64,000 nucleotides of DNA from Gigaspora rosea (lineage: Eukaryota > Glomeromycota > Glomeromycetes > Diversisporales > Gigasporaceae), in the NCBI GenBank assembly GCA_003550325.1, contig QKWP01000246.1, forward strand, positions 192,504-256,503. The letters run 5' to 3'. The notes under the pieces were generated by a model. It was not told the DNA's origin. It saw only the letters and a list, made by a program, of their open reading frames with translations, and ran no database searches. Shown here piece by piece: positions 44,450 through 55,244 of the stretch. Numbering within the stretch: position 1 is the stretch's first letter; each line of letters starts with the position of its first letter. A program made the position numbers and the translations under genes.

Positions 44450-46440
44450 TTTAAGTGATACGTGGTATGTTGAGGCTGTGCTGATTTGCAATAAATTACT
44501 GTAATTTCTATCATGAATTACCATAAAACATTTTGTTACAGAACTTATTTTTGCTCTTTTTTACTGAGTTGCATTTGATTACTTGTGATTTTTTTGCAAA
44601 GTGCATGAATTATATATGTAATAATTTAATTTGTTATATTTGCGGATCCTATCTAATATAAATATAATAAAAATGTTAAAAAAAGTACTCTTGGTTTGAA
44701 AATATAATGAATTTAGATAATGCTCATGGTTTGAAAATACAATGAATTTAGATGATTGCCTGTAATTGTGGGTCTCATGGAGCTTGTAAAAAATTATATA
44801 GTAATCAGTCTACTAAATCGAAAAGAGTGATAATGCAGTACACAATGGTTAAAATTGAGTTTATTTGTATTACTGTGATTTTCATTATGAGTTTCTGTTA
44901 AAAAGTTTTTTTTTAGAAATTATTTGCTATTCTAGTGATTGCAGTATGTGATTAAGGCCATATAAGTTGCATTTGAATTTTTATAGTTACTATAGTGCGG
45001 GACACCTAAAGGCTTCCCAAACTTTAAAAGCTAATAGCATTTAATATAATAATATTATCGAAAAAAAAGGCTGCTATTTTGTAGTTTAACTAATTTACTA
45101 CAACTTAGCAGCTCTAATTTTTTTAAAACTTATCATATATTTTTAATATATATGAGTTTAAAAGTGTGCTATTTTTATATAATACGGAAAAAATTACCTC
45201 AAAATGGGACAAGTCACGTGTTTTGGCTCACTGCTATTGGTTAATTTTAAAATATTTAAAATTAATTTTAAAAATTAATTTTAAAAATTAATTTTTAACC
45301 AATCAAAATGTAGGATTTCAAAAAACATCAAATTTATTATAAATTTTGAAAATGGGACAAGTCACATGACTTCTGCCTTTAGGTGTAACTACCCCAGCAT
45401 CGCCGTCAAAATTTCACTATCACGTGATTTTTGGCCAATAAAGTAACAAGATCAGGTGTAACATAGCACAAAGCAGAAGATCAAAACAAACTGTTCGCTT
45501 TTCAAAAATTGCCTATATCCCTAAAATTTGCATAAGAAATCACCTTTCGAGCCCTAACAAAAAAAATTCCTTGAGCAATTTTACTATATGTCTTGCTAAC
45601 ATCAAGCCCTATAGAAACCCTAACCCTAACCTAAACAAACTTGAAGTTTTTTGGGCACGGTCACATGATAGTGAAAAAGTGTCAGCGATCCTGGGGAAGA
45701 TCTTTAGATGTTCTGCCCATATTATGAGTTATATAAAAAATCTTGTAATACTTATCTCTATTCTGATGACTACAATGTAGTTAAGATTGAGTTAGCTTGC
45801 ATTTGAATTGTCATAATTTCTATGTGGTTAAGCTTATTTAGTTTGCATTGAAGTTATTATTTTTTTGTAAAGAATTTTGCTGCAGAGTTTTATTATTTTG
45901 GTCACTAAAATATGTGTTTAAGGTTGAGTTAGTTTGCATAAATTACCATATTGTGATTTTTACTCTAAGATATTGTAAAAAAATTTTGTTATAAAAATCC
46001 ACTATTTGGTGACCACAGTATTGGCTAAAGTTGAGATAGGTTGCATTAGAAATGTATTGTATTTTCTATGTAGTTGAGTTGGCTTTTATTAGAATCATTA
46101 CAATTTCTATTATGAATTATTGTAAATATTTTGTTGTAATAGAATTTATCTATTTGAATAATGAGATAGTTTGTATTAAAATTATTATAATTTCTTTACT
46201 AATATGAACTTATTTGTCACATAATATACAGTTAAGGTTGAGTTTGCATTAAAATTACTGTAATTTATTTATATCATGAATTACTATAAAAAAATTTCAT
46301 TCAAAACTTGCTCACTATTATAATTATTACAATATGTGGTTGAATTAGTTTGTATTCTTATTGGAATTATATAGTTATATTGTAAATTATTGTAAAAAAT
46401 TTTGTATCAAACCTTACTATTCTGGTATTGCACATTTCAT
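44450..46440. repeat. Old degenerate tandem array, period roughly 110 bp
   Basis: Repeating order of words: GTTGAGTTAGTTTGCATT, AATTACTGTAATTTCTAT, ATGAATTACTGTAAAAAATT, TTTTGTTACAGAACTTA, TATTCTGGTGATTACAGTAT. At least ten decayed units are visible at 44450-44990 and 45770-46440. The array is interrupted by 44995-45770, which holds a MITE and other repeats. Confidence 0.7.
45003..45385. mobile_element. ~380-bp MITE with ACACCTAAAGGC ends
   Basis: ACACCTAAAGGC near 45003 is matched by GCCTTTAGGTGT ending near 45388. A GGGACAAGTCACGTG / GGGACAAGTCACATG pair and a TTAACCAAT hairpin lie inside. It interrupts the tandem array. No clear target duplication. Confidence 0.6.
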
Positions 46441-48197
46441 AACTTATTAATGTATATTATTAATATTATCTATAGTTTAGTTAATTTAATATATAAAAAG
46501 TGCATATATGAAATTTAGTTTAAAAAATTATATATAACAACTAAGTATATAAATATTTGTTGTATTTACATTTGCATTTATTATTAATTCAATAAATTAC
46601 TAAATTAAACCAAAATTAATTATGTATGAATATAATTCTTTAATGCTAGCTAATTTAACACAATCAATCAAATTCCATTAAGGGTATATCAGCATGACCA
46701 GTTATTATTTTATAATACTAGAATTGGTAGAAGTATTTGTAGTATTTTTAATTATAGTATTTATAGCAGTTTTTTTAGAAAATATTACATGATATAAGTA
46801 TTACAACAAATTTTATTAATGGGTATCTTTAAGCCCTCTGTACTAAATTTATTACAGTTTAAAAAAATTATTTTACAACAATAAAAAATAATTTTTATTT
46901 TTTTTATCTTAGACAGTCTTGCTAGTAATTTTATTTTATTGATTTGATATTTTTGTAATATAAAATAGAAACTACTATTCTACAAGTCTGACATTACTTC
47001 TTCTTGCTAATCAAGAACAAGTACAACCTGCTATACCAGTTGAACAAGGGGCTTTGTTAGATGCTCTAAAAGTTTATATAAAAAGGTTTATTTTTTTTTG
47101 TTATAAAATTTTTACTAATAACAACCATCTATTTTTCCTTCTATCACTTTCCAACTTCATATTAGTACTAGTACTTTATTACTGTATCTGGAGTTTTATT
47201 TTTAACTTGAACTTCTGACATCTTGTCCTGCCTTCTCTCTTTTCATTATTTGCTTTCTCCTATTTGATTACATATTGGCACTTTTTTTAAATTTTTTTAT
47301 AGAACAAGTTCTACAAGATGCTTGACAAGTTCTCCATCATTATGTTCAACCTGAATAGTAAGGCTAGCTTTCTTTAATACTATTTGAGTAATTGCTTCAT
47401 ATTAACACCTTGCTTATATTGATCCTTGTATCTAGTTTTTGTTGCATCCATACAAGTAGAATAAAGAATAATTTCTATTTAAAACTTTGCTAAAATGAGC
47501 TTTAATACTAATATTTTTTATTCAAACTTTTAGTATAAGTTATATATAAAAATTTGTATAAATTAACTTTAAACAAAACTTATATGGTACAAAAAAGCCT
47601 ATACTCAATATGCTTTAATTTTTAAATTATTATAATTTTTTATACAAGAGGTTTTTTTTAAAAAAACTAACCAGTAACTTTGTAGAGCAATATTAGTTCT
47701 ATAAATTTACCAAATATTTTTTTAAAAAACATTTTCTATAAAATGGTAATGTGTTTTAAATATTACTATTGTTTTATATATAATTACTCTGTATTTCAAT
47801 TTTAACTATCTTTAAGCAATAACTTTTTATAAAGGCAACGTTTTATAAATCTGACTAGTAACTTTGTTTATTATAATAAGTTCTACAAATTTGCCAAATA
47901 GCTTTTAAAAATATTGTCTCTACAAAAAGTTGATGTATTTTAAAGTTAAACTATTTTATTGTCTAATATAGACTTTTTTTTGTAGTATATTTTGCCAAAT
48001 TTACTGTACTAAAGTTAGTACAGTTGAAAAAATAATTAAAAATACAAATTTATAATATAATAATAAATATAATAAAAATATAAATTATTTTAATCTATAT
48101 TTGATTTTAAAAGTATAAAAAAAATTATTAAAATAAAATTATAAGATTTTTATAAGATGGTACAATCAAAAATAGTTAAATTTACTTATAAAATTTA
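46441..48197. other. AT-rich stretch, one possible relic exon
   Basis: Between 46995 and 47090 the plus strand reads LLLLANQEQVQPAIPVEQ and GALLDALKVYIKR, ending AAAAG/GTTTAT. A second coding-like piece, KFYKMLDKFSIIMFNLNS, follows an ATTTTTTTATAG at 47290-47302. This could be two exons of a decayed gene, but I do not recognise the family. No other feature supported. Confidence 0.3.
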
Positions 48198-48199
48198 TA

Positions 48200-48549
48200 C
48201 AGTATAGGACAGCATAAAACATCCAATCTATATATATAGGTGCCAATTTTAAGTGTTTATATAATCAATTCTGATTGGCTAATTTTGTATAATTGATTTT
48301 GATTGGTTAAAAATCTATATATGTTTTCTTTTTTTTATATTAAACTCCAATTTTTTGAACTCATATAAACTTTAATCCTTTATAACTTCTTCAAACCAAA
48401 AAATAAAAAAATCCTTTAACAGAAATATAGTTTATCTAAAAATCTATTAATTTGTCAGAGTTTTTTAATTTAGCTTGTTTTAAAGGAGTTATAATATTTT
48501 AAAGTTTTCTTAATAAATGTTGGATGTTTCATGCTGTCTTGCACTATAG
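48200..48549. mobile_element. 350-bp MITE with TA flanks
   Basis: GACAGCATAAAACATCCAA at the left and TTGGATGTTTCATGCTGTC at the right are inverted copies. The outer ends (CAGTATAG; CTATAGTGCAA inverted) differ slightly. TA flanks both sides (48198-48199, 48550-48551). Confidence 0.65.
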
Positions 48550-48689
48550 TAAATTAATAGTAAACTAACAGTAAATTTATAGTAAATTAAATTTAAAAGA
48601 GTAAAAATAAATTATTTGCTGATCTAGATAAGATTAGCAGAATTTCTATATTAGAAATTGGGGCAAAATTCGTGTAATATTAACTATAT

Positions 48690-48800
48690 AACATCAGATT
48701 TTTAGAAAAAAAATGCCATTAAACTCAAGATTTTATCTAAGCAACTACCTTCTGCGCAATAACAAAAAAAAAATTCCTTGCAAAATTTGATATAATATAT
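48690..48800 (+). repeat. Fragment of the F-box upstream repeat
   Basis: TTTTATCTAAGCAACTACC, TTCTGCGCAATAACAAAAAA and TTCCTTGCAAAATTTGATAT match 53490-53570 directly and 38840-38920 inverted. Confidence 0.65.
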
Positions 48801-49044
48801 GGAATCCCTTATATAGTCACTGTGCACACAGTGCACCCCTTCAATATCCATTTTACTAGGGTAGCTAACCCCTGTTGTGTTACTAAGCAAAAATGTTCTT
48901 CTCACAATTTTACCTTAAACCCAACTCTAAATTTAACTCTAATTCTAACACTAAGTTTAATTCTATCTTTAACTTTTATTATACTATTAGGGCTACTAGA
49001 AATACTAAAATCATAAGGGTGCACTTTTAAATTTTTTCTAATAT

Positions 49045-49384
49045 GGGGTGTTATCAATTAAAACAGCCCTTTTTTGCATATAGTTTATTTTGAGATAATT
49101 GAGTTTAATCATTTGTTTTGATTTTCGGACTGATCCAGGATTAATTAAATTACAAGATTTTGATTGGTTAAATATAGCAGGTAACTATCAGATAATCTCG
49201 TGATGTATTGGCCTTACGCGGACTCGTGTAATTTTTCTATTACAATTATCTTGATTTTTTATTATTCAAATCGACCTTCATTTATAATTGAAAAATATTG
49301 GTAATGTCAAATTTTATATAAATCTAATGAAAACTCATTTTTCAAAAAATTGCAAAAAAGGGCTGTTTTAATAGATAACACCCC
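49045..49384 (+). mobile_element. MITE, first of an inverted pair (GGGGTGTTATC ends)
   Basis: GGGGTGTTATCAATTAAAAC and its inverse near 49384, followed inwards by AGCCCTTTTTTGCA. The interior (TTTTCGGACTGATCC, TCAGATAATCTCGTGA, CATTTATAATTGAAAAAT) matches the neighbouring MITE at 49407-49679 in inverted orientation. Confidence 0.75.
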
Positions 49385-49406
49385 ATATAACCATTATTTT
49401 CATATT

Positions 49407-49679
49407 GGGGTGTCTCGTATTAAAAGGGCCCATTTTTACGATTTTTCGAAAAATGAATTTTTGTTAGATTCATGTAAATTTTGGCATGATTGACATTTTT
49501 CAATTATAAATGAAAGTCGATTTGCATAATGAAAAATAGAGATAATGTAGAAGAAAAATTACGAGGCCAAGCATGTCACGAGATTACCCGATAGTCACCT
49601 GTTACCTTTAACCTATCAAAATCATAAAATTTGATTAATCCCGGATCAGTCCGAAAATCAAAACTCGTCGAGACACCCC
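49407..49679 (-). mobile_element. MITE, second of an inverted pair (GGGGTGTCTCG ends)
   Basis: GGGGTGTCTCG at the left and CGAGACACCCC at the right. The interior is homologous to 49045-49384 on the opposite strand. Only 22 bp separates the two, so together they can form a ~600-bp hairpin. Confidence 0.7.
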
Positions 49680-49689
49680 CCCCCCATAT

Positions 49690-50080
49690 GGGCAATGGAC
49701 TAGGAAAACCCGTCTTTGAAGGGGGTTTTCCATTTTGAGAAAATGGCGATTATTTGTCTGTGAAACCTAAATTTTACCCCTGAAATTTTTGTTTATTTTT
49801 AGATATCAATTACTGAATAAACAATGTCATGTGATTATGAAACACTGATTGACCAATATAATTTAATTGAGTCGTCAATCTTTGGTTGTAAATCTATTTT
49901 TAGAACACGATCGTTAAAAAATTAGTTTACATTCAAGTTAAAATATCTTGATAAACTATTATATTAACGTAGGGTAAAAAGCGAAATACATATAGATATA
50001 AACCAGAACTTTAATTTGAATCGAAAATCTCGAAATTGATAAAAAAGTGTCAAAGACGGGTTTTCCTAGTCCATTGCCCA
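49690..50080. mobile_element. 391-bp MITE with perfect ~30-bp TIR
   Basis: GGGCAATGGACTAGGAAAAC at the left is repeated exactly in inverted form at the right, and the match continues through CCGTCTTTGA. It ends about 40 bp before the promoter box of the next F-box gene. Flanking ATAT is palindromic, so the target duplication cannot be resolved. Confidence 0.85.
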
Positions 50081-50120
50081 TATCTGATATATTCAATTGT
50101 TTTGATTAAAGTAGATCATA

Positions 50121-50208
50121 GATCATCTGATTGGTGCCCACGATTGGTGTATAAAAGATCTACGTACAAACTTTCCCAAAAAATTCTTTTTCTCAATAAC
50201 GTTAATAC
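50121..50208 (+). promoter_or_regulatory. F-box family promoter module
   Basis: GATCATCTGATTGGT (50121-50135, contains inverted CCAAT), TATAAAAG (50150-50157, 59 bp before ATG), GATCTACGTAC, ACTTTCCCAAAAAATTC and CAATAACGTTAATAC. The same words in the same order precede the genes or relics at 36539, 53718 (damaged) and 62185. Confidence 0.7.
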
Positions 50209-51729
50209 ATGACATCAATGGGAGATATACCTGAATTAATGGAGAATATTCTTAATAATCTAAAGAATGATCCTAATTCCTTATACTCGTGCGCTCTTGT
50301 TAGTCGACATTGGTGCAAAATGTCAATACCTATTCTTTGGCAAAATCCATTTTCATTCGATATAAGACCATTATACATTTCTGAATATTTTTCATCCCTT
50401 GACGAAGACGAAATCTACATTTTAAAAGAATATGGGATAAATTTGAAAATTTCCAGAAAACTATTTAATTATGCAAAATTTTTAAAGGATCTTAATCTAT
50501 CTAATTTGGAATTTATTGCTAGAAAATGGACCAGTCTCAATCTTGTTAAACTGATATCATCAAAAACATATTTCGATGCATTAGTGAATGTAGTAATTAA
50601 TTTACTATTAAAGTTATTAGTTGAAAGTGGCGCCGTTTTACATAAATTAGAGTTTCCGAATTCGGTTGAATTTAAGCCAGAGATCTTTTATTCAATAGGA
50701 CATAATGAACTACTTTTCTCAAGATTACAATATTTATATTTGGAAGTAATGCCAAAATTCAAATTCGAAAATGTTAATATATTCTTAAAGGTTTTAGCAA
50801 AAAATATTACGACAATTAGTTCTCTGGATCTTGAAATTTATTCTGATTTTGATCCAGAATTCTTTCATTCTTTATTTCATCCTATTATACGAATTATTAA
50901 ATTACAAGATCAACTTAAACGGTTTGGCTTAAATGGAGGCAACCATCCTACTGAATTATATGGCATCATTTCGGCCTTAAAATGTCAAAAAAACTCTTTA
51001 CAAGAAGTTATAATAAAAAAAATGTGCTTATTACAAAGAGTTCGAGGTACTTAAAGATTGCAAAAATTTAGAAACGCTTCGTATTTTGAATTGTAGTTCG
51101 AAGCTGTTGAATTTATTAGATTGTAAAATCAGCACTTTGGAGGTAGTTGATTGTCCGATTGATGTGCAGACTATACCATTGATTTTAGAAAATTCTGGTT
51201 TACTACAGCGATTAAGTTTTAATTCAGAAAATTTTGATGTTCATGAAGTATTGTTTTTTCTAAAAGCACTAAAGTCCTTCTGCCCAAACATTACATACCT
51301 CGAGATTAAGTATATTGAGTTTTCTATACAACTCCTGGAGCTTACTGGTAATTTACAAAAGCTTCAGTTTCTCTCGCTATGGTGCCTTGTTGACGGCGAT
51401 ATTCAAGAAGAAGAGCTGAAAATACGAGTTATGAAATTTGCAGAAATTTTACCGTTAACATTGCAATATCTTGATTTAGGAGATACTTCGCAACCATGTA
51501 TAGACATTGTCCTCAGTCATTGCAACGCACCTTTAAAAAAACTGTTAATCTATCACCTTAATGACGAGAAATATACTAGAACGTTAATCGAATTCTGCAT
51601 ACGAAACAAGGCTTTGAATTATGTTGGTGTATACAGATATTCAGATTTAGAGAAAATTTTAGAAAAGAGTTTGAAGCACATGTTACAAATGTTGCTTTGG
51701 TACCATGTGCACGTATTATTGTTAATTTA
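50209..51729 (+). pseudogene. F-box/LRR-like gene with two frameshifts
   Basis: Starts MTSMGDIPELMENILNN with an F-box (SLYSCALVSRHWCKMSIPIL, WQNPFSF) and then the same leucine-rich segments as the intact copy at 60623. Near 51015 a run of 7 A where 6 keep the frame shifts translation, so the first product would end at 51054 (281 aa). The ancestral frame resumes as NCSSKLLNLLDCKISTLEVV. A second shift, one base lost near 51648 (GAT to GA), destroys the C-terminal block after YRYSDL. Both lesions are single-base; the first could be a sequencing or polymerase slip. The promoter module is intact. If the frame were real, the product would be an SCF substrate adaptor. Confidence 0.85.
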
Positions 51730-52084
51730 ACTTAACGGTTTGGTGCTAAAACTTTAGAAGTAAAAAGATAGATGATAAATGGTTTTAAATTAAAGGCTTA
51801 GCTGCTAATATTAAGTTTTAGAAACTAATGAAGTTGTCTATTTTGAAATGTAAACTTTTTTATGATCTTAACGAAGTTGTTTGTTTCTTGCGTAGATGAC
51901 AAAGATTGAGAAATTTAATTATTAGGGTGTTTCCTGTTATCACTTAATCTATACATAAACGTTGTAGCATAATAAAGTGTTGGACAAATGACTTATCAAG
52001 TAAATATTCGATGCTTTAACTTCATAATCCTCCTTTAAATTGTTAAATTTGAATCATTAATTATTTAAAAACTTTTGATATAAA
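51730..52084. other. No gene recognised
   Basis: 3' flank of the F-box gene. It does not obviously match the type I or type II flanks. Confidence 0.45.
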
Positions 52085-53100
52085 ATGGCTGAAAAAATTT
52101 TTAAAAAACTTTCCAATAACTATCTTGAAATTTTTGATGAAGAAGGTTTTAATGTAATGATAAATGTCGGTGAATCACTAAATAATAAAATACTTCGGGC
52201 ACATTCACTCGTATAAGATATCGATCTTTGTATTTCGTAAAATACTGGTAACGATGAAAATAATAATCAAAAATTATTTTAAACCATATTTCTATTCAAC
52301 AATTGAGTCTATTATTACAATAAGTAAATCATTCAAAATTTAATTTTATATCCTTATTACGTTATTATTATACATTAAATGTTAATATTTTTTTTATATA
52401 AAGTGCATTTATGGAGGTGTGGTTTTACTAGAAAGTTTGAAGCATCATTAATCTTTGAACTGATTCTTGTTGCTCTTCGAGGAATTAACTAAATATCTTG
52501 AATTCTATTTAATTGAATATGGCTTCATTTGCATTTCTCTCATATTTATGATCAAAGTTTCCAAAATAATGAGCTTCTAGAATTACAAAATTTAAATTTC
52601 GCTAATTAAGCAAGATTATTTACAAATTGAGGAGGTAAAGATTTGGAATAACATTGTTAAATGAGGAATTGGTCAAAGCCAAGGTTACCTTCCAATCCTA
52701 AAACTGGTCTTAGGAGAACTTACAGATATTAAACAACTACTTTAAATTATTATTTTTTTTTGCCATTAATCTGTTATTTTCGAATGTAAATGAAGAAATT
52801 ATTGAGAATGCACAACCATATTATCAAATTCTTGAAAAAGTCTCTAGAATGATACATTAAAAAGACTTAATACTCCAAGTCATACGATTTTATCATCAAA
52901 AATTCTTCCACATCATGTACCTTTAATGCAAAATTTACCATCTAGAATGACAGTACTATTTTCGACAGTTATTAATGAAGAGCATACAGCTGAAATCGTT
53001 TCATTGTTTGATGAAAAAGCAATTACGTTCGTGGAAACAAAGATGGCCTATTACCAAATCATTTTGGAATTCATATGATAACCAAACAAATGTTATAGTG
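52085..53100 (+). pseudogene. BTB/POZ-domain protein relic (BTB-BACK-TLDc type)
   Basis: Starts MAEKIFKKLSNNYLEIFDEE and GFNVMINVGE, followed by RAHSLV, the usual N-terminal core of a BTB domain (x-V-x-V-G-x...F-R-A-H-S). A stop then interrupts; in other frames come a ...ESIIT and YGGVVLLESLEAS segment, a BACK-like stretch (LQIEEVKIWN, GIGQSQGYLPIL) and, near 52870-53030, LNTPSHTILSSKILP, STVINEEHTAEIVS and FDEKAI, which resembles the entry to a TLDc domain. BTB proteins act as cullin-3 adaptors, so this is another ubiquitin-ligase adaptor family expanded in Glomeromycotina. Many stops and shifts; not functional. Domain naming is from memory of the family pattern. Confidence 0.65.
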
Positions 53101-53309
53101 GTCTATCATATCGAATTTACTAAAGTATGCTAAAAATTATTTAGAATAAAAAAGATCACTACTGACTTCGAAGAACAAAATAATAAAAAAGAAAAATGCA
53201 ATAACTTGACGAAACAGAAAATAATAATGATTATAAGCTAAATATGGATAATTATATGGAGAACTTTTCTTTTATGCATCACTTGGTAATTATGGTTCAT
53301 AAACGGATT

Positions 53310-53590
53310 CTTTCATTCCAAAATAGCGGCCATTAGCGTTATGTTAGTTGTGACCCGAATTGTGAAATTTAGTTTCTTAATAGGATGTTCGCATTTCATC
53401 TAATTCAAATTTGATTGATCGATTAGGATCAAAAAAAAGCAGATTAATAATCAGATTTTTAGAAAAAAAAAAAAGTCGTTAACTAAAGATTTTATCTATG
53501 CAACTACGTACCTTCTGCGCACTAACAAAAAAAAAATTCCTTGCAAAATTTGATATAATATTTTGGCCATATTACAGTATAACAAAGTTT
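53310..53590 (+). repeat. F-box upstream repeat (copy B)
   Basis: Inverted match to 38808-39100 and partial direct match to 48690-48800. Directly precedes the damaged promoter of the F-box pseudogene at 53718. Confidence 0.75.
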
Positions 53591-53621
53591 TAGTATTGCA
53601 TATATCGCTTTGATTAAAGTA

Positions 53622-53717
53622 GATCATCTTACTATGCTACGATCTACGTACGTACAATCTTTCCCCAAAAAATTCATTTCTCATCAACGTTAACGTGTTA
53701 ACGTTAATACGTACTTA
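53622..53717 (+). promoter_or_regulatory. Damaged F-box promoter (CCAAT and TATA deleted)
   Basis: GATCATCT is followed at once by TACTATGCTACGATCTACG. Compared with the copies at 36539 and 50121, the ATTGGT box and the TATAAAA word are both missing, while the leader (ACTTTCCCC-like, AACGTTAATACGTACTT) is kept. Confidence 0.55.
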
Positions 53718-55240
53718 TGGCATCAAAAATACTCATGGGCGATATGCCTGAATTAAGCAGAATTCTTAATAATCTAAAAAAATGAACTTAATTCCTTATA
53801 CTCGTGCGTTCTTGTAAATCGACATTGGTGCAAAGTGTCAATACCTACCTATTCTTTGGCAAAATCCATTTTCATTCAATCAAAAACCTTTATTCATTTC
53901 TGAATATTTTCATCCCTTGACGAAGACAAAATATACATTTTAAAAGAATATGGGATAAATTTGAAAATTTCTAGAAAACTATTTAATTATGCAAAATTTT
54001 TAAAGGATCTTAGTCTATTTGGTTTGAAAATTAAAGCTAGCAAATGGATCATTCTCAATCTTGTTGAACGATATCATCAAAAACATATTTCGATGCACTA
54101 GTGAATATTGTAATTAACTTACTATTAAAGTTATTAGTTGAAAGTGGCACCGTTTTGCAAAAATTAGTTTTATTGTTTTCGGAATCGTTTGAATTTAAGC
54201 CAGAGATCTTTTATTCAATAGGACGAAAAGATTTATTTTTCTCAAGATTACAACATTTATCTTTGTCAGTAATACCAATATTAAACATCGAAAATGTTGC
54301 TATATCCTTAAAGGTTTTAGCAAAAAATATTACGACAATTAGTTCTCTGAACCTTGAAATTTGGTCTGATTATGAACCACAATTATTTCATTCTTTATTT
54401 CATCCTATTATACGAATTATTAAATTACAAGATCAACTTAAACGGTTTGGCTTGGATGGAGGAGACCATTGTCTTACAGAATTACATGGCATCATTTCGG
54501 CTTTAGAATGTCAAAAAAACTCTTTACAGGAAGTTATAATAAAAAATGTGCTTATAACAAAGAGTTCGAGGTACTTAAAAATTGCAAAAATTTTAAAATT
54601 TAGAAACGCTTCGTATTTGAATTATAGTTCAAAGATGTTGAATTTATTAGATTGGGGTGATAGTTGATTGCCCGATTGATGTGCAGACTATACGATTAAT
54701 TTTAGAAAAGTCGGGTTTATTACTACAGCGATTAAGTTTTACCTAGAAATTTTGTAGATATTCATGAAGAATTGTTGTTTCTAGAAGCATTAAATTCTTC
54801 TGCCCAAACATTACATATCTTAATATTTCGAATATTGGATTTTCCACACAACTTATAGAAGTTATTGGTAATTTACAAAAACTTCAATTTCTCACGATAA
54901 TGTGCAATATTGACAGCGTACCAGAAGAAGAAATCAAAATAAGAGCTATGAGTTTGCAGAAACTTTACCGTTAACATTGCAATATCCTGACTTATAGATA
55001 AATGGTTAGAAACATATATTAATATTTTTCTCAACTATTGTAATTCACCTTTAAAAAAATTGATAATCAAGAAACTTGATAACGAGAAAAATGTTAAAGC
55101 ATTAATCGAATTTTGCGTACGAAAGAAAACTTTGAATTACGTGGGTTTAGACGATCGATTAATGCTAGATAATGATATTAGAAAGTAATTGGAAGCATTA
55201 TGTTGTGTTGGTACCATATGAAGATATTATTATTAATTGC
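53718..55240 (+). pseudogene. Chimeric F-box pseudogene
   Basis: ATG at 53718 (MASKILMGDMPEL) then a 6-base deletion, an early stop (LKK*) and many frameshifts. The N-terminal two thirds (best frame 54101-54667: FEFKPEIFYSIGRKDLFFSR, LQHLSLSVIPI) resembles the 60623 subfamily. From about 54800 to the end (GFSTQLIEVIGNLQKLQFL, YINIFLNYCNSPLKKL, VRKKTLNYVGLDD) it resembles the 40335 gene, and it has that gene's 3' flank. This suggests recombination or gene conversion between subfamilies before decay. Confidence 0.82.
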
Positions 55241-55244
55241 TGAT

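Noticed and set aside
51005-51040. Programmed ribosomal frameshift in the F-box genes
   Set aside because: Shifts go +1 in one copy and -1 in two others, with no shared slippery heptamer or downstream structure, and intact copies do not use it. Decay at an A run fits better.
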